Assembly (NCBI GenBank): GCA_002349525.1
Contig: DEDL01000018.1
Span: forward strand, 155,905-194,079
Source: Lachnoclostridium sp. UBA2905
GTDB taxonomy: Bacteria; Bacillota; Clostridia; Lachnospirales; Lachnospiraceae
Length of the DNA: 38,175 nucleotides
Direction: 5' to 3'
Of the stretch, positions 17,617 through 25,589 are shown in pieces. Numbering within the stretch: the first letter of the stretch is position 1; each line of letters begins with the position of its first letter. A program made the translations under genes and the position numbers. The notes beneath the pieces were generated by a model that made no database searches, was not told the origin of the DNA, and saw only the letters and a list, made by a program, of their open reading frames with translations.

Positions 17617-17714
17617 AATTCGAGCTGGGAAGCGTGGATTTTATATGGGCAGGAAGCAAAGCGGATTGCTAATATCATTTATAATAGTCAGCTTATTAAG
17701 GAGGAGAATTTATA

Positions 17715-18068
17715 ATGGAAGATAAGATAAAAGAGATGGTTAAAACTGCTTATAATGCCTTAGATGATAAGAAAGCAATTGATATTAAAATTCTTAACAT
17801 TGGCAGTGTTTCAGTTATTGCTGATTATTTTGTAATCGCAAGCGGAAGCAATCCATCACAGATTTCAGCCATGGTTGATGCAGTTGATGAAGACCTTGGT
17901 AAGAATGGATACCATTGCAAATGTATTGAGGGAATTCAGAATGCATCCTGGGTACTTATGGATTATGGTGATGTTATAGTTCATATTTTTTCAAAAGAAG
18001 ACAGGGACTTTTATAATCTGGAACATATATGGGCTGACTGCGAACCTCTTGATGTTACTACATTATGA
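17715..18068 (+). CDS. rsfS: Ribosomal silencing factor RsfS
   Basis: The 117-residue protein (Iojap/YbeB family) binds L14 and blocks subunit joining under starvation. The family signature is seen in VIADYFVIASGSNPSQISAM, GIQNASWVLMDYGDVIVHIF and the ending YNLEHIWADCE. AGGAGG precedes ATG 17715. It closes the obgE-nadD-yqeK-rsfS run and is followed by a terminator shared with lexA. Confidence 0.97.
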   Translation: MEDKIKEMVKTAYNALDDKKAIDIKILNIGSVSVIADYFVIASGSNPSQISAMVDAVDEDLGKNGYHCKCIEGIQNASWVLMDYGDVIVHIFSKEDRDFYNLEHIWADCEPLDVTTL

Positions 18069-18110
18069 TAGACTGATTAATAATATTTAAGATGGAAGTA
18101 TGGATAAAAG

Positions 18111-18149
18111 AAAACGGATATACCCCATTTGGTGGTGTATCCGTTTTTG
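18111..18149 (+). terminator. Convergent terminator between rsfS and lexA
   Basis: AAAACGGATATACC (18111-18124) pairs with GGTGTATCCGTTTT (18134-18147), 14 bp with one G-U, around a nine-base loop. The A run on the left and T run on the right make it usable from both strands, ending rsfS on the plus strand and lexA on the minus strand. Confidence 0.88.
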
Positions 18150-18153
18150 TCAA

Positions 18154-18771
18154 TTAAAAGCGTCTGTAAAGTGCAACAACAATACCTAATATCTGGCACT
18201 CACTAACTATAATAGGATCCATTGTATCATTCTCCGGCTGAAGACGTATATGATCAGCTTCCTTATAAAATGTTTTAATTGTTGCTGAGTCATCAATAAG
18301 TGCACATACGATCTGTCCATTATGAGCGGTATTCTGACGTCTGATAATAACATCATCACCATCGAGAATTCCTGCATTAATCATACTTTCACCCTTAACA
18401 TGAAGCATAAATACTTCTCCTGATGGAAGACTGTCTGATAAAACCGGAAAATATCCTTCAATATTCTCAGTAGCAAGGATAGGGGTTCCGGCTGTAACAG
18501 TACCTATGATTGGAACATTAACCATATCACGTCTTGTCATATTAAATTCATCATCCATTATCTCAATTGCACGAGGTTTTGTTGGGTCACGTCGTATGTA
18601 TCCGTTCTTCTCAAGAGTTTCAAGATGTGCATGAACTGAAGAAGTTGATCTTAGATGAACAGCTTCGCATATTTCACGTACGGCAGGGGGGTATCCCTTT
18701 GCAAGAATCTCTTTTTTAATATATTCTAATATTTCTTCCTGTTTACTTGATATTCTGCCATTGCCAGCCAT
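18154..18771 (-). CDS. lexA: SOS repressor LexA
   Basis: The 205-residue repressor starts at the ATG read from 18771, just after an AGGAGG on the minus strand; a longer frame to 18888 would cover the promoter and is rejected. The N-terminal winged helix (1-70) has RSTSSVHAHLETLEKNGYI as recognition region. Self-cleavage residues are all present: A94-G95 in GTVTAGTP, S129 in GESMINAG and K166 in SATIKTF. It represses DNA repair genes and, judging by the sites upstream, itself. Confidence 0.98.
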   Translation of the reverse strand: MAGNGRISSKQEEILEYIKKEILAKGYPPAVREICEAVHLRSTSSVHAHLETLEKNGYIRRDPTKPRAIEIMDDEFNMTRRDMVNVPIIGTVTAGTPILATENIEGYFPVLSDSLPSGEVFMLHVKGESMINAGILDGDDVIIRRQNTAHNGQIVCALIDDSATIKTFYKEADHIRLQPENDTMDPIIVSECQILGIVVALYRRF

Positions 18772-18840
18772 AGTAAACCTCCTAACATACTTGTAGTATA
18801 ATAATTGAAAAGAAAAATGTTTTCTGATATATTTTAATCT

Positions 18841-18869
18841 ATTGTACCACACACAAACATATGTGTCAA
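18841..18869 (-). promoter_or_regulatory. lexA promoter
   Basis: On the minus strand TTGACA (18869-18864) and TACAAT (18846-18841) are separated by exactly 17 bases, a near-consensus promoter. The -35 box lies between and over the two LexA-box-like sites. Confidence 0.85.
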
Positions 18870-18880
18870 ACATCTGTTCA
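18854..18880 (-). promoter_or_regulatory. Two adjacent LexA (SOS) operator sites
   Basis: On the minus strand TGAACAGATGTTTG (18880-18867) matches the Gram-positive SOS box CGAAC-N4-GTTYG at 13 of 14 positions. A second, weaker site lies directly beside it at 18854-18867 (plus strand CAAACATATGTGTC, with the central CATATG typical of Bacillus boxes). Both overlap the lexA -35 region, so bound LexA would block its own promoter. Confidence 0.75.
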
Positions 18881-18974
18881 CGAAACACAGGTTTGCTAAA
18901 TTGATATTGCGCTGGGGATTGGCATTACTTTGTCGTATAGAATAGAAATTTAATAGAAAGTAATAAAATATAGC

Positions 18975-19003
18975 TTGAATATATCATTGTTTACATTTAT
19001 AAT
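18975..19003 (+). promoter_or_regulatory. Promoter of the SH3-domain protein gene
   Basis: TTGAAT (18975-18980) and a perfect TATAAT (18998-19003) are spaced by 17 bases, about 33 bases before the ATG. It diverges from the lexA promoter; the 105 bases between the two -35 regions hold nothing else I recognise. Confidence 0.8.
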
Positions 19004-19036
19004 ATAATATCAGAAATTAGAAATGGGAGAATGAGT

Positions 19037-19876
19037 ATGAAAAATTTAATTGAAAAATTGAAAACTGACAAGGATTTCAGATATGATTTTATAATTGGAG
19101 CCTGGAGTGCAGTTATTGTTGTATTTATTATTATTGCACTTGTTGTAGGTATCAGATTTGCTTCTAAGAAGATTAACAGTGACGACAATAGTAATGCGGC
19201 ACCAACAGAGACTGCGGTACCAAGTCCGGAAGCTACCTCAGAGCCAACTGCAGAACCATCACCAACAGCAGATATTCTTGATGGTGATGACTGGTATGAT
19301 GAAACAGATATAGGAACAGATGATAGTGATGATGATACACTTTATACAACTGATAATGTTAATGCTCGTGCTGATTCATCAACAGACTCACAGAGCTACG
19401 GAACAATTCCTGCTGGTACAGGTGTACAGGTAATTGAGCGCCTTTCTAACGGATGGACAAAGATTAAGTACAATGACAAAGAAGCTTATGTTAAGTCAGA
19501 ATACCTTACAGCAAGAGCTGCTTCAACAAGAACTCCAATGGATTATTATTCATCCAACGAGCCTTCTTCATCAAGTACAGCAAGACCAACAAGAACTGCT
19601 GCAAGTAAGGCAACTAAAGCTCCTAAAGCAACTAAGAAGCCTAAGAAGACTAAGAAGCCTAAGGCAACTAAGGCCCCTAAGGAGGATAATGAAGAGGATA
19701 AGTCTTCCGTTACACAGAGCACACATGTACCAGAAGCAACAACAGCTCCTGAGGTTCAGCATCCTGCAAAAGCAACAGAAAAGCCTGCAGAAGCAACACA
19801 TGCTCCAGTACAGGAACCTTCAACACAGGAGCCACAGCCTACGGCTGCAAGCGAACCATCAGATGCAATAGAGTAA
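19037..19876 (+). CDS. Single-pass membrane protein with extracellular SH3 domain and Lys/Pro/Ala/Thr-rich tail
   Basis: The second ATG (19037) is chosen because GGGAGA at 19025-19030 touches the first one (19031). The 279-residue product has a short basic N-terminus, one membrane helix (about 18-42), an acidic Pro/Thr linker, a bacterial SH3 (SH3b) domain at about 101-157 (VNARADSSTDSQSYGTIPAG, then YVKSEYL), and a low-complexity tail. The tail has a lysine-rich KATKAPK repeat block (about 191-215), then Pro/Thr/Glu-rich sequence. SH3b domains usually bind cell wall peptides, so a wall-associated role is likely; the exact function is unknown. It has its own promoter and terminator. Confidence 0.85.
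   Translation: MKNLIEKLKTDKDFRYDFIIGAWSAVIVVFIIIALVVGIRFASKKINSDDNSNAAPTETAVPSPEATSEPTAEPSPTADILDGDDWYDETDIGTDDSDDDTLYTTDNVNARADSSTDSQSYGTIPAGTGVQVIERLSNGWTKIKYNDKEAYVKSEYLTARAASTRTPMDYYSSNEPSSSSTARPTRTAASKATKAPKATKKPKKTKKPKATKAPKEDNEEDKSSVTQSTHVPEATTAPEVQHPAKATEKPAEATHAPVQEPSTQEPQPTAASEPSDAIE
19607..19683 (+). repeat. Lysine-rich KATKAPK/KKPKKT coding repeat
   Basis: Within the SH3 protein gene, degenerate six-residue units built from AAG-GCA-ACT-AAR-GCY-CCT and AAG-AAG-CCT-AAG-AAG-ACT alternate for about 77 bases. They give a strongly basic block. The repeat also opens spurious frames in the other phases. Confidence 0.7.
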
Positions 19877-19905
19877 TTGCATAATATAATTGCATTTAAT
19901 ATAAT
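19877..19905 (+). promoter_or_regulatory. Possible mutS promoter upstream of a hairpin
   Basis: TTGCAT (19877-19882) and TATAAT (19900-19905) are spaced by 17 bases. The region is very AT-rich, so a chance match is possible. If real, its transcript would pass through the hairpin at 19914-19959 before reaching mutS. Confidence 0.4.
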
Positions 19906-19913
19906 TGAATAAT

Positions 19914-19959
19914 ATCAGTATAATAGCGCATTAGTTAATAATGCGCTAATGCTGATTTT
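19914..19959 (+). terminator. Terminator between the SH3 gene and mutS
   Basis: TAGCGCATT (19924-19932) pairs with AATGCGCTA (19940-19948); an outer ATCAG/CTGAT pair extends the stem with mismatches, and a TTTTT run follows. It ends the SH3 gene, or acts as an attenuator if the promoter at 19877 is used. Confidence 0.75.
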
Positions 19960-19991
19960 TGCCTAAACTTATAATACAAGGAGATAATGTA

Positions 19992-22649
19992 ATGGCTGCT
20001 GTAACACCAATGATGGCACAATATCTTGAAACCAAAAAAGAATATAATGACTGTATATTATTTTACAGACTGGGTGATTTTTATGAGATGTTTTTTGATG
20101 ATGCTTTAACCTGCTCTAAAGAGTTAGAGCTCACACTTACAGGTAAGAGTTGTGGACTTGAAGAGAGAGCACCTATGTGCGGAGTTCCTTATCATGCAGT
20201 TGAAGGATATCTTGATAAACTTGTTGAAAAGGGATATAAGGTTGCAATCTGTGAGCAGGTAGAAGACCCAAAGCTTGCAAAAGGCATAGTAAAAAGAGAA
20301 GTTATAAGAATTGTTACACCGGGAACGAATATGAGCAGACAGTCCCTGGATGATGGTAAGAACAATTATCTTATGGGAATAGTATATGTAACAGCTTCAT
20401 TTGGTATATCTGTTGTGGACGTTACAACAGGAGACTATTTTGTTACAGAGGTGAACAGCCTTTCTAAGGTTTTGGACGAGATAAGCAAATACAATCCTGC
20501 TGAGATTATTTGTAATGAATCATTTTTGATGTCAGGTGCTGATATTAATGAGCTTACGGACAGACTTGGTATAAGTCTTTCTGCAGTTGCCAACTGGTAT
20601 TTTGATGATGAAAAGTGTAAGAAGTGTCTTATGGATCATTTTGGGGTGGCATCACTTCAGGGTCTGGGGCTTGATTCCTATGTGGTTGGAACAAGTGCAG
20701 CCGGAGCTGTTTTGCAGTATCTGTATGAAACACAGAAAACATCTCTTGCACATATTAATAAGATTCGTACTTATGTAACCTCTGATTTTATGTTTATTGA
20801 CAGAGCAACATGTCGTAATCTTGAGCTCACTGAGACAATGCGAGAGAAGAACAAAAAGGGCTCTCTTTTGTGGGTTCTTGATAAAACAAAGACTGCCATG
20901 GGTGCCAGAGCCTTAAGAGATCTTGTTTCAAAACCCCTGGTCAATAAAGACCAGATAGTTTTAAGACTTGATGCAGTGGAAGAACTGAAAAATGAGATGA
21001 TATTAAGAGAAGAACTCAGAGAGTATCTTGCGCCTATATATGACCTTGAAAGACTTATAACAAAGATAAGTTATAAAAGTGCTAATCCAAGGGATCTTAT
21101 AGCTCTTAAAACATCATTAGCAATGCTTCCGGATATAAAAACCACATTGGAGCCATTAAAGTCTAAACAGCTTTCAGATTATTATAATGATTTTGATACA
21201 CTTAAGGATCTTTACGAGCTAATTGATGCCTCCATTGATGAAGAGCCGCCTTTAACAATTAGAGAGGGTGGAATTATAAAGGAAGGCTATAACGAAGATG
21301 TTGATCTTTTAAGAAAATCAAAGCTTGAAGGAAAGACCTGGCTTGCTTCTCTTGAAGAGGAAGAAAGAGAGAATACAGGAATTAAGAATCTTAAGATTAA
21401 ATATAACAAGGTATTTGGTTATTATTTTGATGTTACCAACTCATATAAAGATCTTGTACCTGCGGACTGGGTAAGAAAACAGACCCTCACCGGTTCAGAA
21501 AGATATACTACTGACAGATTGAAAAAGTTAGAGGATACCATACTTGGTGCAGAAGATAAGCTGTATGCACTTGAATATGATTTGTTTGTTAACATAAGAG
21601 ATACTATATTTGAACATATGGAAAGGGTACAGAATACTGCGAAGATTATAGCTGGCATAGATATGCTTGCTTCCCTTGCCTATGTTGCAGAGACCAATAA
21701 TTATGTAAGACCCGGCATTAATACCAAAGGAAAAATTGATATTAAGGATGGAAGGCATCCTGTAATTGAGAAGATGTTATCAAATTGTATGTTTATTGAA
21801 AATGATACATATCTGGATAACAGGAAAAACAGGTTGTCAATCATTACCGGACCTAACATGGCTGGTAAATCAACCTATATGCGTCAGACAGCGCTTATTG
21901 TACTAATGGCACAAATCGGATCATTTGTTCCAGCTAAGGAAGCTGATATATGCGTGTGCGACCGTATATTTACCAGAGTTGGCGCCTCGGATGATCTTGC
22001 TTCCGGCCAGAGTACATTTATGGTGGAGATGACTGAGGTGGCTAATATTTTAAGAAATGCCACAAAAGACAGTCTTATAATACTTGATGAGATAGGACGT
22101 GGAACAAGTACCTTTGATGGTCTTGCCATTGCCTGGGCTGTTGTTGAATATATATGCAACAACAATTCAATTGGTGCGAAAACACTGTTTGCAACCCATT
22201 ATCACGAATTAACCGAGTTAGAAGGAAAAATTCCAGGAGTTAATAATTACTGTATAGCTGTTAAGGAACAGGGAGAAGATATAGTATTCTTAAGAAAAAT
22301 TGTTAAAGGTGGGGCAGATAAAAGCTACGGAATACAGGTGGCAAGACTTGCCGGTGTGCCGGAACCTGTATTAAACAGGGCAAAGGAAATTGTTGAGGGA
22401 CTTACTGCCAATGATATAAACAAAAAGGCAAGGAGTCTGCTTGAGCATAATCAGACCAGATTCCATAAAAAAGAAGAACAAATGAGTGGCAGCATGAGTC
22501 AGATATCCATATTTGATATAATGAATAAAACAGAAGGTTTTGACGATATTATTCTTGAAATACATGATATGGATCTTAATAATGTTACTCCAATGGAAGC
22601 ACTTAATATTCTGTGTAAATATCAGAAGAGAATGAAGGAGAAATTTTAA
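19992..22649 (+). CDS. mutS: DNA mismatch repair protein MutS
   Basis: The start is ATG 19992, after AAGGAGA, giving AAVTPMMAQYLETKKEY at the N-terminus as expected; an upstream TTG at 19959 lies in the terminator. The 885-residue protein detects mismatches. F30-Y31-E32 in GDFYEMF is the mismatch-probing motif. The ATPase domain has the P-loop GPNMAGKST (620-628), DEIGRGTSTFDG and the helix-turn-helix region near VARLAGVP. It ends in TAATG, overlapping the original mutL start. Confidence 0.98.
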   Translation: MAAVTPMMAQYLETKKEYNDCILFYRLGDFYEMFFDDALTCSKELELTLTGKSCGLEERAPMCGVPYHAVEGYLDKLVEKGYKVAICEQVEDPKLAKGIVKREVIRIVTPGTNMSRQSLDDGKNNYLMGIVYVTASFGISVVDVTTGDYFVTEVNSLSKVLDEISKYNPAEIICNESFLMSGADINELTDRLGISLSAVANWYFDDEKCKKCLMDHFGVASLQGLGLDSYVVGTSAAGAVLQYLYETQKTSLAHINKIRTYVTSDFMFIDRATCRNLELTETMREKNKKGSLLWVLDKTKTAMGARALRDLVSKPLVNKDQIVLRLDAVEELKNEMILREELREYLAPIYDLERLITKISYKSANPRDLIALKTSLAMLPDIKTTLEPLKSKQLSDYYNDFDTLKDLYELIDASIDEEPPLTIREGGIIKEGYNEDVDLLRKSKLEGKTWLASLEEEERENTGIKNLKIKYNKVFGYYFDVTNSYKDLVPADWVRKQTLTGSERYTTDRLKKLEDTILGAEDKLYALEYDLFVNIRDTIFEHMERVQNTAKIIAGIDMLASLAYVAETNNYVRPGINTKGKIDIKDGRHPVIEKMLSNCMFIENDTYLDNRKNRLSIITGPNMAGKSTYMRQTALIVLMAQIGSFVPAKEADICVCDRIFTRVGASDDLASGQSTFMVEMTEVANILRNATKDSLIILDEIGRGTSTFDGLAIAWAVVEYICNNNSIGAKTLFATHYHELTELEGKIPGVNNYCIAVKEQGEDIVFLRKIVKGGADKSYGIQVARLAGVPEPVLNRAKEIVEGLTANDINKKARSLLEHNQTRFHKKEEQMSGSMSQISIFDIMNKTEGFDDIILEIHDMDLNNVTPMEALNILCKYQKRMKEKF

Positions 22650-22720
22650 TGCCTTGAATTAACGTATTAGATGATATTACAATCAATAAAATAGCGGCTG
22701 GAGAAGTTGTAGAAAAACCG
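22649..22720 (+). pseudogene. mutL: Disrupted 5' end of mutL with an in-frame TGA at codon 3
   Basis: The native mutL start is clear: GAAGGAG (22635-22640), then ATG at 22649 overlapping the mutS stop. The frame reads Met-Pro, then TGA (22655-22657), then INVLDDITINKIAAGEVVEK, the conserved MutL N-terminus, in the same phase as the rest of the gene. So a single stop codon replaces one residue and everything else is preserved. No ATG, GTG or TTG occurs in frame before 22721; only ATT or ATA codons do. It is either a real nonsense mutation or a base error. Confidence 0.85.
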
Positions 22721-24649
22721 ATGGCTGTTATTAAGGAGCTTGTGGAAAATGCTATAGACGCAAAATCAACTGCTATTACCGTTGAGATAAAAAGCGGTGG
22801 TCTTGATATGATGCGTATTACTGATAACGGTTGTGGAATAGCTGCAGGTGAAATAGAGAAGGCATTTTTCAGACATGCCACAAGCAAGATACATAATATA
22901 ACTGACTTGGAGCATCTTACAAGTCTTGGCTTTCGTGGCGAGGCACTTGCAAGTATAGCAGCTGTTTCAATGGTTGAATGTATTTCAAAAACCTCTGACA
23001 ATATTACAGGAATCAGATATGAAATAGAAGGCGGAAAGGAAGTATCCAAAAAAGAAATTGGATGTCCGGATGGTACCACTTTTGTTGTTAGAAACCTGTT
23101 TTACAATACTCCTGCCAGAAGAAAGTTTTTGAAAACACCTGTAACAGAAGGAAGTTATATTAATGATATAATGGAAAAGATTGCACTTTCACATCCTGAG
23201 ATTGCTTTTAAATTTATAAATAATGGAAAGGTTAAGCTTCAGACCGGTGGAAGCGGAAGACTTAAAGACGTTATATATAATATCTATGGCAGGGATATAA
23301 CTGCCAATATAGTTGAATTTAATGTGGATTGCGAATTATTTAAGGCATCCGGTTATATCGGTAAGCCAATAATATCAAAGGGAAACAGGACATTCATGAA
23401 TTATTTTGTGAATGGAAGATATGTTAAGAGTCCTATAATATACAGGGCATTAGAAGAAGGCTATGAAGGTTTTCATATGTCACACAAATATCCCTTCTGT
23501 GTACTATTAATAGATATTGATGGACAGACTGTTGACGTTAATGTTCATCCATCAAAAATGGAAATACGTTTCAGTAATGCTGACAGAATATATTCTGTTC
23601 TTTGCAATTCAGTAAGGGATGCCATAAGAAATATAGATGTCATTCCTCTTGAGACCATGCCTGAAGGTAAGGGTGCAAAATCCAGTGAATTAAATATCAC
23701 ATCAGAGTCTTTGGATGTAAAAAGCAGGTCTGCATCCATAAAAGGACCAGAGCCTTTTGAATACGCTCGAAGGGCTAATGAAGCAGCATCCTCTAAGGCA
23801 TCATTTAACAAAACATCATATGATACAGGTTCATATGATAAAAGATCATCTGATAAGGGCTCATTTGATAAAAGCTCCTTTGGGAGAACAGCACATGATC
23901 AGGCTTTATACAATAAGGCTCAGGAAAAAGTATTGGATATAATAGCTGACAATGTGAAATCATATGATTCAAAGAATGATGAAGCGGCCAAAAACCACCC
24001 TGATAACCCTTCAGATAAGGGGGAACAGATGTCATTATTCCAAAGGAATGATATGTTATTTGAGAAGAAAAAGGATTTCAGAATTGCAGGACAGATTTTT
24101 TCGACATACTGGATTATAGAGTATCATGATGATATGTATATAATGGATCAGCATGCTGCACATGAAAAACTGCTCTACGAAAAATTTACCAGGATGATTG
24201 CTGATAATGAGGTAACAATACAGCAGGTGAGCCCACCAATGGTTTTCACTCTTTCACCTGTTGAAGCTGCACTTCTTAAGGATAACATGAAACAGTTTAG
24301 CTTGCTTGGATTTGAAATTGAGCATTTTGGAGGTAATGAATATCTTGTGTCGGGAGTGCCGGCAATGCTTCCGGAGCTTGCGGTAAATGATGTGTTTATG
24401 GATATCATATCATCACTCGAAAAGGAAAATATGTCTGCTGACAGAGATTCGGTAATTAAGGATAAAATCGCATCCATGTCGTGTAAGGCTGCGGTAAAGG
24501 GAGGTATGAACCTGTCATTTGCGGAGGCGCTTTCTTTGGTAAATGATTTGTTTGAACTTGAGAACCCATTTAACTGTCCACACGGACGACCTACAATGAT
24601 TAAAATGACTAAAAATGAATTGGAGAAAAAATTTGGAAGACGTTTGTAA
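22721..24649 (+). CDS. mutL: DNA mismatch repair endonuclease MutL (open part; native start lost)
   Basis: From ATG 22721 the frame codes for 642 residues; with the disrupted 5' part the gene would give 666. MutL couples MutS to strand removal. ATPase motifs are ELVENAIDA, DNGCGI, ATSKI and GFRGEAL; TPARRKFLK follows. The C-terminal endonuclease motif DQHAAHEKLLYEKF and CPHGRP are intact. A product begun at 22721 would lack the INKIAAGEVVEKP segment that helps form the ATP site, and no good ribosome site serves it (nearest GGAG is 17 bases upstream). The linker has a 15-bp tandem repeat. Function is therefore uncertain, though the coding sequence shows no other decay. Confidence 0.85.
   Translation: MAVIKELVENAIDAKSTAITVEIKSGGLDMMRITDNGCGIAAGEIEKAFFRHATSKIHNITDLEHLTSLGFRGEALASIAAVSMVECISKTSDNITGIRYEIEGGKEVSKKEIGCPDGTTFVVRNLFYNTPARRKFLKTPVTEGSYINDIMEKIALSHPEIAFKFINNGKVKLQTGGSGRLKDVIYNIYGRDITANIVEFNVDCELFKASGYIGKPIISKGNRTFMNYFVNGRYVKSPIIYRALEEGYEGFHMSHKYPFCVLLIDIDGQTVDVNVHPSKMEIRFSNADRIYSVLCNSVRDAIRNIDVIPLETMPEGKGAKSSELNITSESLDVKSRSASIKGPEPFEYARRANEAASSKASFNKTSYDTGSYDKRSSDKGSFDKSSFGRTAHDQALYNKAQEKVLDIIADNVKSYDSKNDEAAKNHPDNPSDKGEQMSLFQRNDMLFEKKKDFRIAGQIFSTYWIIEYHDDMYIMDQHAAHEKLLYEKFTRMIADNEVTIQQVSPPMVFTLSPVEAALLKDNMKQFSLLGFEIEHFGGNEYLVSGVPAMLPELAVNDVFMDIISSLEKENMSADRDSVIKDKIASMSCKAAVKGGMNLSFAEALSLVNDLFELENPFNCPHGRPTMIKMTKNELEKKFGRRL
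23801..23890 (+). repeat. Six 15-bp tandem repeats in the mutL linker
   Basis: Six units start at 23801, 23816, 23831, 23846, 23861 and 23876, each opening TCA/TCC and mostly of the form TCATWTGATAARRGN. They code for SFNKT, SYDTG, SYDKR, SSDKG, SFDKS and SFGRT, in the flexible region between the ATPase and endonuclease domains. The 15-bp period keeps the frame if the copy number changes. Confidence 0.9.
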
Positions 24650-25589
24650 TAAAAAAAGACTTATTGTTCTTACCGGTCCAACAGCAGTTGGAAAAACAAA
24701 CCTTTCCATAAAGCTTGCAAAGCTTGTTGATGGTGAGATTATATCCGCGGATTCCATGCAGGTGTATAAGGGTATGGATATAGGTACTGCAAAAATTAAG
24801 CCGGAAGAGATGCAGGGGGTTAAGCATCATCTTATTGATGTGATTTCCCCTCAGGATGAGTTTAATGTAAATATATTCAAAAATATGGCTAAGGATATTG
24901 TGGATGACATTATTTCAAGAGGAAAGGTTCCTGTCATAGTTGGTGGCACAGGTTTTTATATCCAGTCTGTAATCAAGGATGTTGATTTTACAGAACACGA
25001 GACAGACCATGAGTACAGAAACTATCTTCAGGAGTATGCAGATAAACATGGCAGGGACCTATTATATAAAATGCTTGAGGAAACTGATCCGGAGGCCTGT
25101 AAGTCTATTCATCCTAACAATGTAAAAAGAGTTATAAGGGCGCTTGAATATTATCATATGACTGGCGAGATGTTTTCAGAGCATAACAAAAGAGAAGCGT
25201 CAAAGCAGTCACCATATAATTATGCTTATTTTGTGCTGAATGATAATAGAAAAACTCTTTATGACAGAATAGACAGGCGGGTTGATATAATGTTTGAGGA
25301 AGGTCTTGTAAATGAAGTGCAGGGTCTTCTTGATATGGGTCTTACAAAGGATATGGTATCAATGCAGGGACTTGGTTATAAGGAGGTAATTGATTATATA
25401 CTTGGCAACTGCTCATATGAAGACATGGTATATATATTAAAACGAGATACCAGACATTTTGCAAAGCGCCAGCTCACCTGGTTTGGCAGAGAAAAAGATG
25501 TAATATGGTTAGATAAAGAAAAGCAATCAGATGATGAAATATTAGATAAAATTACAGAAGTTCTTAAGGAGAAAAAGATATTATTATGA
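24633..25589 (+). CDS. miaA: tRNA dimethylallyltransferase
   Basis: The enzyme adds dimethylallyl to A37 of tRNAs reading UNN codons. GPTAVGKT (P-loop), SADSMQVYKGMDIGTAK and GGTGFYIQSVI are present. The likely start is TTG 24633, seven bases after GGAG at 24622-24625, giving 318 residues; an ATG at 24615 lacks a ribosome site. Both lie inside the end of mutL, so the genes overlap. It overlaps the next gene by ATGA. Confidence 0.94.
   Translation: MEDVCNKKRLIVLTGPTAVGKTNLSIKLAKLVDGEIISADSMQVYKGMDIGTAKIKPEEMQGVKHHLIDVISPQDEFNVNIFKNMAKDIVDDIISRGKVPVIVGGTGFYIQSVIKDVDFTEHETDHEYRNYLQEYADKHGRDLLYKMLEETDPEACKSIHPNNVKRVIRALEYYHMTGEMFSEHNKREASKQSPYNYAYFVLNDNRKTLYDRIDRRVDIMFEEGLVNEVQGLLDMGLTKDMVSMQGLGYKEVIDYILGNCSYEDMVYILKRDTRHFAKRQLTWFGREKDVIWLDKEKQSDDEILDKITEVLKEKKILL

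Noticed and set aside
17617..17714. A small gene or RNA between yqeK and rsfS
   Set aside because: No open frame with a ribosome site, no promoter and no clear hairpin was found; only the rsfS ribosome site is supported.
18772..18888. Longer lexA start at 18888
   Set aside because: It would run through the lexA promoter and lacks a ribosome site; AGGAGG sits just before the ATG at 18771.
19607..19683. Repeat array as CRISPR or regulatory DNA
   Set aside because: The units are six codons or fewer, without spacers, and are read as a lysine-rich protein tail.
22655..22657. TGA in mutL as a selenocysteine codon
   Set aside because: MutL has no known selenoprotein form, the residue is not catalytic, and no convincing bacterial SECIS hairpin is seen just downstream.
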